DNA from: Cherax quadricarinatus | Lineage: Eukaryota; Arthropoda; Malacostraca; Decapoda; Parastacidae | Assembly (NCBI RefSeq): GCF_038502225.1 | Contig: NC_091368.1 | Coordinates: 21,928,082 to 21,992,081 of the forward strand | Direction: 5' to 3' | DNA: 64,000 nt | Shown: positions 10,440 to 19,974 of the stretch, piece by piece | Numbering within the stretch: the first letter of the stretch is position 1 | How the letters are laid out: each line of letters starts with the position of its first letter | Notes under the pieces: model-generated | What the model saw: only the letters and a program-made list of their open reading frames with translations | Told to the model about the DNA's origin: nothing | Database searches by the model: none | Position numbers and translations under genes: made by a program

Positions 10440-10580
10440 TATATTTTTTATTTTTTTATTATCACACCGGCCGATTCCCACCAAGGCAGGGTGGCCCGAA
10501 AAAGAAAAACTTTCACCATCATTCACTCCATCACTGTCTTGCCAGAAGGGTGCTTTACACTACAGTTTTTAAACTGCAAC
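10440..10580 (+). repeat. Dispersed short repeat (CACCGGCCGATTCCCACC type)
   Basis: This contains a block with GGCCGATTCCCACCAAGGC followed by GTGGCCCGAAAAAG. I recognise it from memory as a high-copy decapod repeat. There is only one copy in this window, so I cannot prove it here. It is followed by an AT-rich 19-bp duplication (10598-10636). Confidence 0.5.
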
Positions 10581-10597
10581 ATTAACACCCCTCCTTC

Positions 10598-10636
10598 ACT
10601 TATAATAGTATATTATACTTATAATAGTATATTATA
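10598..10636. repeat. 19-bp AT-rich direct duplication
   Basis: Two adjacent copies of ACTTATAATAGTATATTAT, a simple tandem duplication. Confidence 0.85.
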
Positions 10637-10639
10637 CGC

Positions 10640-11232
10640 AGAGGAAAAGTTTACACTGTGAAAACAACTGCGTAACACAATATGTGTGTGCTGAAACATC
10701 GAAATATGCAATAATAATATATATTCTTATGGACTTTCCTATTTTTTTTGGGGGGGGGACATGCGAAATATAAAAAAAATCTAGAAAAATGTGCTGTAAC
10801 ATTATTTTATTGCACATTTCGACGATTCAGTGAGGTTTGAAGTATTTTCTGATATATGTAGGAGACGTGAGCAGCAATACTGGTATACATCAGAGGTAAC
10901 AATGAGGAAACATGTGAGGTACAATTTACATTTCTCACATGAGATGAAGCTAGGAAATTAAATCGACTAATTCATGTGACAGATGATGGTGAGTGTTCGA
11001 GCAGGAACTTGCAAGAAATGGTAACAAATTGACAACTGCTGTAAGCTTACTGAAACTTCTACGTAATAATTATGCACAAAATGTTTCCAAGGTAAAATGA
11101 CGGAAACTGCAAAAAAAAACTAACTTATGCATGAATAAATAAATGTCTAAAGGAATACTGAGTGCAAAAATAATACAGTAAAGTGATATTCTGACGAGGC
11201 AAAAAATATGCACTCAGTGTTGCATTAATGGT
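10640..11232. other. Unassigned AT-rich sequence
   Basis: A poly-T then poly-G run occurs at 10742-10758. I recognise no gene or shared repeat. Confidence 0.4.
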
Positions 11233-11235
11233 ATA

Positions 11236-11297
<62 letters not shown>

Positions 11298-11592
11298 TAA
11301 TGATAATATCTATATTTCAACAAGTACATGTACAAGGTGACATCAATGACATATTACTATATAGAAAGTTGCTTGTTATGCTGAGCAATTCGGGAAAATT
11401 AGGTCAGTTTTGTCCCAGGATGTGACCCACACCAGTCCACTAACACCCAGGTACCCATTTTTATACTGATGGTTGAACATTGACAACAGAAGTTAGGAAA
11501 CACGCCGAATGTTTGTTCCCTTGTCGGCAACCGAACTCCGACCCTCACCGTGTGAGGGTCCGTTGCACCGTTGCCCGCCGCAACGGTGCATA
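11233..11592 (-). mobile_element. tRNA-type SINE with (TAA)n tail ('SINE D'), minus orientation
   Basis: On the minus strand the element starts near 11592 with a GGGTC...GTTCGGTTGCCG region like a degenerate tRNA head. It runs through a body with GCATAACAAG and TACATGTAC and ends in (ATT)n, seen as (TAA)n at 11238-11296. The body matches 59888-60045 (plus), and the head and body resemble 61655-61855 (minus). Three related copies with the same tail make it a SINE family. Pol III boxes are decayed. Confidence 0.65.
11564..11590. repeat. Perfect 11-bp hairpin at the SINE head
   Basis: TGCACCGTTGC and GCAACGGTGCA pair around CCGCC. It may be a small inverted duplication at the SINE 5' junction. 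Confidence 0.6.
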
Positions 11593-11689
11593 TTACCAGA
11601 ACTTAAAGAACTGGTCAATACTCGAAATGTTCTGAGTGTGAGAACACAATAGTTACAGTCTTTGAAAACTTAAGATGTTGACACTGTCT

Positions 11690-11935
11690 CCAACTGCTTC
11701 ACCTCACCTGTCTGCAGTACATGAACCTCATATCAGCGTATGCAGCATGTTCAGTCCATCAAGACTGATGGACTGAACACATCGACTCTATCCTGAGGGA
11801 TTGATTGTCTCAAATGCCTCATATTCCACCGTTCTGCTCTGTATTGGACTGAAGAAGCCACTGGCTGGCGAAACGTTTCCATAATATAGTCAATTGTTGC
11901 TCAACTGACTCATTCATTATGATGTCATGCCAGGG
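11690..11935 (+). mobile_element. Hammerhead-type short element
   Basis: This ends with a well-formed hammerhead motif (11845-11881) and contains an inner hairpin, GTTCAGTCCATC/GATGGACTGAAC, around 11748-11777. The region preceding the motif (CCTGAGGGA, TGTATTGGA) parallels the longer elements at 16737 and 31785. The borders are not defined by a target duplication. Confidence 0.55.
11845..11881 (+). ncRNA. Hammerhead ribozyme-like motif (copy 3)
   Basis: The core CTGAAGA is at 11849-11855, with stem II GCCA/UGGC, GAAA at 11870-11873, and then CGTT. Stem I pairs TGGA (11845-11848) with TCCA (11878-11881). Position N7 of the core is A, which hammerheads tolerate. Stem III is only ACGU, which is self-complementary, so folding would need a dimer. 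There is an extra A between the core and stem II in all copies. Activity is untested. Confidence 0.65.
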
Positions 11936-11939
11936 AACG

Positions 11940-12085
11940 CTCACTCTCAGTAAGTTTATTTAGGTACGGGTACACATAAATACAGTTACATAATTTATCG
12001 TATATAGCAGCATATGTGTGGGTTACCTAGAATAACTCAAAAAGTCAAATAAAGTGACTTACTTCCATTGGGGTTCTTGACTACC
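11940..12085 (-). repeat. SINE E, copy 1 (minus)
   Basis: The same roughly 130-bp sequence occurs at 13022-13155 (plus), 27345-27490 (plus) and 30620-30748 (minus). Landmarks are CCAATGGAAATAAGTCAC at one end and CCTGAATAAACTTAC at the other. The four dispersed copies in both orientations define a retroposon-like repeat. Confidence 0.75.
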
Positions 12086-13021
12086 TCAGAATTAGCAGTC
12101 TTTGTAAGTCTGGCCCAACACCAAATCTTTCACTGAATTACAGGTTCTGTTGCTGCCGCCAGTAGGCTAGTAGGCCTGCTGCAGTGCTCCTTGTTTCTTA
12201 TGCAAGCAATGAAATAAGTTGCTTGTGTTTTTGCTTGCAGACTGAAGGGAAACTCGGATAATCCCAAACCACCGTCCGTGACTTGTGCATGAAAGCTATT
12301 TGCGAGTGATCTGGCGTAGCTGCCAATCCACCCTACTCAACTTAACCTTAAAACACGCCCGACGACAAAGTGATTGGTGAATTTCAGTATCAGGTAATCA
12401 TGGAGGAGTGTAGTCCTCAGCTGTGGCTTGAGGGAAACCTCTGTGATGTTGCTGGGATCCTCCTCAAACAGGGAGCAATAGAAGTATTCCATTCTGCCGG
12501 GTCTGACAAGTACCCCAAGTTCTTGTACTCAAAAAAAAAAAAAAAAAAAAAAAACATGTCTTGTACTCAGCTGTGGGACTCTGCTGTTTGGCACGTCATT
12601 TGCACAGAATAATATTTCATTCCTAACAAATGGTTTCTTTTTGTGACCATCAACCTCGAGGCTAACTGATTAGCATTTTCCAACGTTGACTTCCAGACCT
12701 GGTATAAACCTTGGTATAAACCTTGGTATAAACCTTGGTAACAGATACCAACAAATTGGTTTAGAAAGACAGGTAAGTAAACACCAGGACATATAATAAG
12801 CTCTTTCTAATAAATATATCCCAGTGTCTGCTTACTTCCAAACCTCTCCCGGCCAGTGTAGTTCATACAGTATCATTAACCTTGCGGAAGTTGTCAGTGG
12901 GTTTTTGCAGCCACAACAAGATCAGCAAATGCTGATGATCTTGTTATGGCTGCGATGTTATGATGATCCTTGGCCTTCATTAGCCGATCATAAGGTTACA
13001 AAGAATTGTTTCACTGTACAC
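12086..13021. other. Unassigned sequence with a poly(A) run and small repeats
   Basis: A run of A's lies at 12531-12553. A 12-bp unit TTGGTATAAACC repeats three times at about 12710-12740. A 21-bp imperfect inverted repeat (GCAGCCACAACAAGATCAGC and its complement) lies at about 12907-12956. No coding potential is recognised. Confidence 0.5.
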
Positions 13022-13155
13022 AGGACCCCAATGGAAATAAGTCACTCTGTCTGATTTTTTTTTGGGTTATCCCAGGTTCTCTACACATATGCTGCTATGT
13101 ATGATAATCTATGTAACTGTATTTGTGAATACCTGAATAAACTTACTTACTAGTC
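13022..13155 (+). repeat. SINE E, copy 2 (plus)
   Basis: This is a good-quality copy running from the CCAATGGAAATAAGTCAC head to the CTGAATAAACTTACTTACT end. Confidence 0.75.
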
Positions 13156-13463
13156 CCCCTTTGTACAGCGATGACGGTCGACACACTTGTATCCTGACAT
13201 TATTAGTGACCTGAAAGACCCAGGAATGTCTTTCCTGTGATGTGAAGCTGTCGTCAGGGATGGAGGAATTCAAATGGGGAAGTAGAGTTTGGATTTCCTT
13301 CACTGTTCATTACCAAATTATATCAAGAATTGTTACATGAGTGAATGCTCCTCTGGCGGGTTATAACAATGAAGAATGTTAAATAAATACGCGTTGTCCC
13401 TAAATAACAAACAAACAAAGTTTATTTCCTTGCAAGGTTACGTTGAGATTATGAAATTACAAT
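13156..13463. other. Unassigned sequence
   Basis: No repeat or coding feature is recognised between SINE E and the 41-bp satellite. Confidence 0.4.
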
Positions 13464-14905
13464 AATGGGGTACAGTGCAAAGAGCCACTATCATGCCGGG
13501 GCATTATGGGGTACAGTGCAAAGAGCCACTATCATGCCGGGCCATTATGGGGTACAGTGCAAAGAACCACTATCATGCCGGGCTATTATGGGGTACAGTG
13601 CAAAGAGCCACTATCATGCCGGGGCATTATGGGGTACAGTGCAAAGAGCCACTATCATGCCGGGGCATTATGGGGTACAGTGCAAAGAGCCACTATCATG
13701 CCGGGCCATTATGGGGTACAGTGCAAAGAGCCACTATCATGCCGGGGCATTATGGGATACAGTGTAAAGAGCCACTATCATGCCGGGCCATTATGGGGTA
13801 CAGTGCAAAGAGCCACTATCATGCCGGGCCATTATGGGGTACAGTGCAAAGAGCCACTATCATGCCGGGGCATTATGGGGTACAGTGCAAAGAGCCACTA
13901 TCATGCCGGGCCATTATGGGGTACAGTGCAAAGAGCCACTATCATGCCGGGCCATTATGGGGTACAGTGCAAAGAGCCACTATCATGCCGGGGCATTATG
14001 GGGTACAGTGCAAAGAGCCACTATCATGCCGGGCCATTATGGGGTACAGTGCAAAGAACCACTATCATGCCGGGCTATTATGGGGTACAGTGCAAAGAGC
14101 CACTATCATGCCGGGGCATTATGGGGTACAGTGCAAAGAGCCACTATCATGCCGGGGCATTATGGGGTACAGTGCAAAGAGCCACTATCATGCCGGGCCA
14201 TTATGGGGTACAGTGCAAAGAGCCACTATCATGCCGGGGCATTATGGGATACAGTGTAAAGAGCCACTATCATGCCGGGCCATTATGGGGTACAGTGCAA
14301 AGAGCCACTATCATGCCGGGCCATTATGGGGTACAGTGCAAAGAGCCACTATCATGCCGGGGCATTATGGGGTACAGTGCAAAGAGCCACTATCATGCCG
14401 GGCCATTATGGGGTACAGTGCAAAGAGCCACTATCATGCCGGGCCATTATGGGGTACAGTGCAAAGAGCCACTATCATGCCGGGGCATTATGGGGTACAG
14501 TGCAAAGAGCCACTATCATGCCGGGCCATTATGGGGTACAGTGCAAAGAGCCACTATCATGCCGGGGCATTATGGGGTACAGTGCAAAGAGCCACTATCA
14601 TGCCGGGCCATTATGGGGTACAGTGCAAAGAGCCACTATCATGCCGGGCCATTATGGGGTACAGTGCAAAGAGCCACTATCATGCCGGGCCATTATGGGG
14701 TACAGTGCAAAGAGCCACTATCATGCCGGGGCATTATGGGGTACAGTGCAAAGAGCCACTATCATGCCGGGCCATTATGGGGTACAGTGCAAAGAGCCAC
14801 TATCATGCCGGGCCATTATGGGGTACAGTGCAAAGAGCCACTATCATGCCGGGCCATTATGGGGTACAGTGCAAAGAGCCACTATCATGCCGGGCCATTA
14901 TGGGC
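13464..14905. repeat. 41-bp satellite with 12-unit (492-bp) higher-order repeat
   Basis: About 35 head-to-tail units of 41 bp, each containing GGGGTACAGTGCAAAGAGCC and ACTATCATGCCGGG. Rare variants recur exactly 492 bp apart: AAAGAACC at 13561 and 14053, and GGGATACAGTGTAAAG at about 13754 and 14246. This shows that a block of 12 units was duplicated. The unit has no stop on the plus strand, and 41 is not a multiple of three, so all three plus frames are open and read the same 41-residue repeat peptide in rotation. Confidence 0.95.
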
Positions 14906-14914
14906 AGACTTAAT

Positions 14915-15235
14915 TTAATGGCTTACTGACTACTTAATATTAAAGAAATTGATCATAGTTTGAGTTATACATCTATTTATAGTAGACAGTAGTTTTACTC
15001 TAATTACAATAGTTTCAATAATGGATATTGAAATTAAATTATGGGAATATAACATTGTGAGTTGTTGAAAGTAGTTTACAGTATGAGAATGTTACTACTG
15101 GGTGTAAGACAGTACTGTTTTGGGTAGGTATTTATACTACAAAGTAGGATTAATAATGTATGAACATTGGGCGTCTAGATTCGAAGTTTTAAAATTTGGA
15201 TAATTCTTTGGTAGAGTTAAATACTGAGTACTGAG
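14915..15235. other. Unassigned AT-rich sequence
   Basis: This lies between the satellite and the 3' end of LINE C. It may include the LINE C 3' UTR (minus strand), but I cannot define it. Confidence 0.4.
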
Positions 15236-16455
15236 TATTTAGTTTAGGGCGAGTAGGTGGTTTTTGAAAAGAGCCTTGAACTGGTGTTCAAACCTGGTTA
15301 CTTTAGTAATTACTGGTAATGAATTCCAAATTTTGGGGCCCTTTATGCGCATAGAGTTTTTACACAGTGATATATGGACACGTGGTACATCAAAAAGAGA
15401 TCTGTGTCTTGTGTTATGGTCGTGTGTCCTGTTAAGGTTGGTGAGGAGAAGTTTGAGTGGAGGGTTTATGTTTGAGTGTAGTGTTTTATGTATGTAGTAG
15501 GCACATGAATAAGTATGGATGTTCTTAATGGTAAGCAGTTTTAGACTTTTGAATATTGGTGGAGTAAGTTGTCGGGAGTCGGAATTTATCATTCTGATTG
15601 CTGCCTTTTGCTGGGTTATTAGAGGCCTTACGTGATTTAATGTTGTTGATCCCCATGCATAAATTCCATATGTGAGATAAGGGTAGATGAGTGAATGATA
15701 CAGTGCCAGGAGAGCTGATTGTGAAACATAGTACAGTATCTTTGATAGTATGCCTACTGTCTTAGAGGTTTTCTTAGAAATTTTTTGTATGTGTGTCTGG
15801 AGTTTGAGGCAATTGTCATGGTGGATTCCTAGGAATTTTCCCTCTGTGGGTCTTGCAATGGGTGATCCGTTTAGTGCTATGTTAAGTGCAACATTTGCAG
15901 CTGTTTCCAAACTGAATGAAATAGGTTTTGTCAGTATTGAGGGTAAGTTTATTCGTCATCAACTAGGTAGATATTTTCTGCAATTCAGCATTAACAGTGC
16001 TAGACAGTATGACTGGGTTTGGGTGAGAGAAGACATATATTGTGTCGTCTGCAAATAATATGGGTTTGAGTAGCGGTGATGCATTTGGTAGGTCATTGAT
16101 GTAAATGAGAAAGAGGAGTGGGTCGAGGACACTTCCTTGTGGGACACCGACTGTGATTGGCTGAATGGAAGAGTTTGCTCCATTTGTGTAAACATATTGG
16201 CTTCTGTTACTAAGGTCTATAGTTATTCAAGTCAGTTTGATCACCTCCTTTGTTGATCAGGGTGACCCTCGCTATTTTGAGAATTACTGGGAAGGTGGAG
16301 GATTCAACGGATTTGTTAAAGAGTGTTGCAATAAGTGGTGACAGTATTTGAGATGCTTTTTTGTACATAAAAGTTGGCAAGTTGTTTATGTCTCCTGCCT
16401 TGTTTTTAAAGGTGTTAATGATGAACGAGACTTCTGTTGGGTTGGTTGGAGCTAG
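15236..16455 (-). pseudogene. LINE C relic: reverse transcriptase, internally deleted
   Basis: Reading the minus strand from 16455, the thumb-side precursor region includes LKNKxGD-like, STFP and NNYRP segments. It then jumps to the VPQGSVLDPLLFLIYINDLP block (near 16150-16100) and the FADDT box (near 16045). About 80 or more RT residues between the NYRP block and the PQG block are missing. The last 223 codons (15910-15239) are open and form the C-terminal domain, with a YLTYGIYAWG block and a KIWNSLP block. These are features of CR1/L2/Rex-type LINEs, and it is distinct from LINE A and B. Stops and shifts precede the open part, so it is a dead copy. Confidence 0.8.
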
Positions 16456-16736
16456 GAATAGTGTAAATTATTGCAGCTCCAGGACCCAGGCTGCACCCAG
16501 CGTCCTGTGTAAATGTGCATCTCTTCTCACGTTAGCTAGAGCATCTCCCAGCTGATATTCGAGCCTCAGCACGCTGCTGTCAAAAGAATTTCCTTCTTGT
16601 GGCGTTACTGTCTGGCTCCTGCCCACTTGGGTTTATCATTAACCTTGCTTAGCAGTTCCTCTTTCCTCCATCTTCGCTTTCTTTCTCTGTTTTATATGGT
16701 TTTACGTGGTGCAATGCCATAATGACCTCTCTGCAA
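16456..16736. other. Unassigned sequence
   Basis: This may be upstream ORF2 sequence of LINE C, but no motif is recognisable. Confidence 0.35.
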
Positions 16737-16985
16737 ACTAGACATAGTGAATGAATTACACATTTGTGCAGCATTTTGGGTATCTTTGCTGTGAAAACGG
16801 TTCTCCAACCAGTGGTTTCCTCAGTCCAATACAGAGAAGAATAGTTGAATATAAGGAGATTGACGTAATCCGATTCTTCTGATCTTCAATAATTCTTCTC
16901 TGTATTTGACCGAGGAAGCCACTGGTTGGCCAAACGTTTCCACAATGCTGACGTCCAAGTGTTGCACGAGTGTCTAATTCATGAA
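16737..16985. mobile_element. Decayed palindromic hammerhead-type element
   Basis: The left half carries a minus-strand hammerhead relic near 16790-16840, and the right half a plus-strand relic near 16905-16945 (CCGAGGA ... CCAAACGTTTCC). They lie as inverted copies around an inner sequence with AATACAGAGAAGAAT and its near-complement TTCTTCTCTGTATT. The cores are mutated (U4 and G12 positions), so neither is expected to cleave. Confidence 0.55.
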
Positions 16986-17410
16986 CCAGTCGGTTTTCTG
17001 AACCAGTTATTTACATACACAGCGAACCCTGAGGCTTGCACGAGGGAGTGGAGACCCATCTGCGGGGTACGAAATCTGCTGAAGAGAGTGGCAAACACAC
17101 TTACTAGTGCTGGGATATCTCTGTTGGTGACTGTGAAACCCAGTTGCAAGCCCCATGAGGGTGACTGGCAAGTTTACGGTCAAGAGTCCTTCAGATATTA
17201 GGCAGGAAGTCACCGTTTATAGAGTCTCTTTGGGTAACTCTGGAGTACAACTGCGAGGTCCGAGTAGGTGGCTGTATCTCTACAGTGAGTAGCTCCCTTG
17301 AAAATAAGTAGCCACAGTATTGGAGCATCTTGCGCACGAGGAATTGTAAATGTAGAGCGAACAATCCTGAGGTATCAGACGTAGAGGACGAGCCTCTTAC
17401 TTACAAGACA
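16986..17410. other. Unassigned sequence
   Basis: No recognised repeat or gene lies upstream of the large 18-bp minisatellite. Confidence 0.35.
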
Positions 17411-18935
17411 CTTAACAACCTCGGTGTACTTATCAACCCCGGTGTACTTATCAACCCCAGTGTAGTTATCAACCCCGGTGTAGTTATCAACCCCGGTGTA
17501 GTTATCAATCCCGGTGTAGTTATCAATCCCGGTGTAGTTATCAACCCCGGTGTAGTTATCAACCCCGGTGTACTTATCAACCCCGGTGTAGTTATCAATC
17601 CCGGTGTAGTTATCAACCCCGGTGTAGTTATCAATCCCGGTGTAGTTATCAACCCCGGTGTAGTTATCAACCCCGGTGTACTTATCAACCCCGGTGTAGT
17701 TATCAATCCCGGTGTAGTTATCAATCCCGGTGTAGTTATCAATCCCGGTGTAGTTATCAACCCCGGTGTAGTTATCAACCCCGGTGTACTTATCAACCCC
17801 GGTGTACTTATCAACCCCAGTGTAGTTATCAACCCCAGTGTAGTTATCAACCCCGGTGTACTTATCAACCCCGGTGTACTTATCAACCCCGGTGTACTTA
17901 TCAACCCCGGTGTACTTATCAACCCCAGTGTAGTTATCAACCCTGGTGTACTTATCAACCCCGGTGCACTTATCAACCCCGGTGTACTTATCATCCTCGG
18001 TGTAGTTGTTAACAACCCCGGTGTACCTATCAACCCCGGTGTACTTATCAACCCAGGTGTAATTGTTATCAACCCCGGTGTAGTTATCAATCCCGGTGTA
18101 GTTATCAACCCCGGTGTAGTTATCAACCCCAGTGTACTTATCATCCTCGGTGCAGTTGTTAACAACCCCAGTGTACCTATCAACCCCGGTGTACTTATCA
18201 TCCCCGGTGTAGTTAACAACCCCGGTGTACTTATCAACCCCGGTGTAATTGTTATCAACCCCGGTGTAGTTATCAACCCCAGTGTACTTATCAACCCCGG
18301 TGTGCTTATCAACCCCAGTGTAGTTATCAACCCCGGTGTAGTTATCAACCCCGGTGTACTTATGAACCCCGATGCACTTATCAACCCCGGTGTACTTATC
18401 AACCCCGGTGTACTTATGAACCCCGATGCACTTATCAACCCCGGTGTAGTTGTCAACCCCGGTGTACTTAACCCCAGTGTAGTTACCTACCCCGTTGTAG
18501 TTATCAATCCCGGTGTAGTATTCCACCCCTGTGTAGTTATCAACCCTGGTGTAGTTATCAACCACGGAGTAGTTATCATCCCCAGTGGTGTTATCATCCC
18601 GATGTAGTTGTTATCAACCCCTGTGTAGTTATCAACCTAGTTATAATCAGCCCCACTGCAGTTATCATCCTCAGTGTACTAGTTATCATCCCCGATGTAG
18701 TTGTTATTAACCCGGTGAAGTTATCAACCCCGGTGTAGTTATCAACTACAGTGTAGTAGTTATCGTCCCCGATATAGTTATCAACCCTGGTGTAGTTATC
18801 AAACACGGTGTAGTTATCCCCAGTGTAATGTTATCCCCCGTGTAGTTGTTATCCCCAGTGCACCTGTTATCCCCAGTGTAGTTGTTATCCTCAGTGTACC
18901 TGTTATCCCCAGTGTACCTGTTATCCCCAGTACAA
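17411..18935 (+). repeat. 18-bp minisatellite, unit GGTGTAGTTATCAACCCC
   Basis: Roughly 80 units, regular up to about 18600, then increasingly divergent. They change at about 18826 to a GTTATCCCCAGTGTAxxT variant. The unit is the reverse complement of the 5793-6176 array. The 425-codon open frame (VINPGV repeats) on the plus strand and similar ones on the minus strand are consequences of an 18-bp stop-free unit. The variant at the right edge is the same as the array at 25532-26125, across LINE A copy 2. Confidence 0.95.
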
Positions 18936-19365
18936 ATGTAGTTGAGGAGCCCTCTTCTGGGGTAGACTCTTCTGTAGCCATCACAGTCATAGCCTCTAGT
19001 ACAGCTGTAGTCGGGGAGTCCTCTTCCAGGAAAAATGTTGGTGCCATGACAACAGATGGTGGTGTCTCTGGTTTGACCATGGGGGACTGTAGTGCAGCTC
19101 TAGGGTCAGCACAGATTAGGAATACATTCAGCACGAATTGTACCCAGCAAAAAACAAAATGGTGCAAATTCTGTGTTTGGGGCATCTGTAAACACGGAAT
19201 ATCAGGGAAAACGAATGGGTCATGCAACTCTGAGCATCCCCCAAAAAGCCGTGACCTCCTGTCTAGGGGAGTGTGTCGCTCTACCTCTTGCAAACACTTC
19301 CACCCGGAGATGTGTCAGTCTTCAGTCACTGAAAAACAATGTTACGATACCAATTGCACTGCATA

Positions 19366-19378
19366 CCATCTAAAAGCG
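19366..19378. repeat. Target-site duplication, left (CCATCTAAAAGCG)
   Basis: This 13-bp sequence is repeated exactly at 19683-19695, on the other side of the palindromic element. Confidence 0.9.
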
Positions 19379-19682
19379 TTGTTAGGTAAGACACGTATGC
19401 AACAGTTAGGTATCTTTATTATGAAACGTTTCGCCTACACAGTAGGCTTCTTCAGTCAAGTACAGAAAAGTTGATAGAAGCAGAAGATACTTGAAGACGA
19501 TGTAATCAGTCCATCACCCTTAAAGTTTTGAGGTGGTCAGTCCCTCAGTCTGGAGAAGAGCATTGTTCCATAGTATGAAACAAGCCTACTGTGTAGGCGA
19601 AACGTTTCATAATAAAGATACCTAACTGTTGCATACGTGTCTTACCTAACAACCTGTCGGTATTTTATACCATTTTAATGTT
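19379..19682 (-). mobile_element. Palindromic hammerhead-bearing non-autonomous element
   Basis: This 304-bp insertion in LINE A ORF1 is bounded by a 13-bp duplication. Inverted arms of about 70 bp (from GTTAGGTAAGACAC to GTAGGCTT, and its complement) enclose a roughly 120-bp centre. One arm has a full hammerhead-like core on the minus strand (19458-19422). The other arm keeps stem II and GAAACGTTTC but lost the CUGANGA box. Read on the minus strand, the outer end is AACATTAAAATGGTATAAAA, the same as in the elements at 25886 and 31785. It encodes no protein. Confidence 0.85.
19422..19458 (-). ncRNA. Hammerhead ribozyme-like motif (copy 5, minus)
   Basis: The minus strand has TGA, CTGAAGA, A, stem II GCCTAC/GTAGGC, GAAA, CGTT, TCA. 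Stem I is three base pairs (TGA/TCA) and differs from the other copies in a compensated way. Stem III is the self-complementary ACGU. Confidence 0.65.
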
Positions 19683-19974
19683 CCATCTAAAAGCGACCAG
19701 GAAGCACACACCCCGTACAACACATCATAGTAGCCATGGTAGCTATGACAACACCCCAAGTGATTTTTTAGTGGTAGGAAACGAAGGAAGAAAATGGAAA
19801 GAGATAACCAAAAATAGTCCACCACCTTGGAGCCTTGTTGGACTGGAGGCACAGACAGTGGCGCCTCCGGACTCACAGTGGCGCCTCCGGATTCAGAGTG
19901 GCGCCTCCGGACTCACAACTACTGATGCCAACAACAAAATCTCCCCAACAAACATGCAACACAACCTCATTTAT

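Larger units (their letters stand above)
18936..19925 (+). pseudogene. LINE A copy 2 ORF1 (CCCH-type zinc-finger region), interrupted
   Basis: From 19046 the frame reads a Cys/His-rich region (CKFCVWGICKHG, then a short spacer, HP, CRSTSCKHFHPEMC, CYDTNC). It lines up with the CCCH-like part of ORF1 at about 54159-54380. The frame is cut at 19378 by the palindromic element and resumes at 19683 with the same CCATCTAAAAGCG sequence. The N-terminal PHD-like finger seen in copy 4 is absent here. ORF1 proteins of this LINE group are expected to bind the element RNA. This copy cannot make an intact protein. Confidence 0.75.

Noticed and set aside
13465..14929. Overlapping 470-484-codon frames in all three plus frames
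   Set aside because: A 41-bp unit without stops gives this automatically. There is no start context, domain or codon bias.
17330..18607. A 425-codon open frame of VINPGV repeats, and similar 351- and 396-codon minus-strand frames
   Set aside because: They arise from an 18-bp stop-free unit. The frame happens to agree with the downstream LINE A ORF1, so I considered a giant repeat-bearing ORF1. The same array on the far side of the LINE is better explained by insertion into the array.
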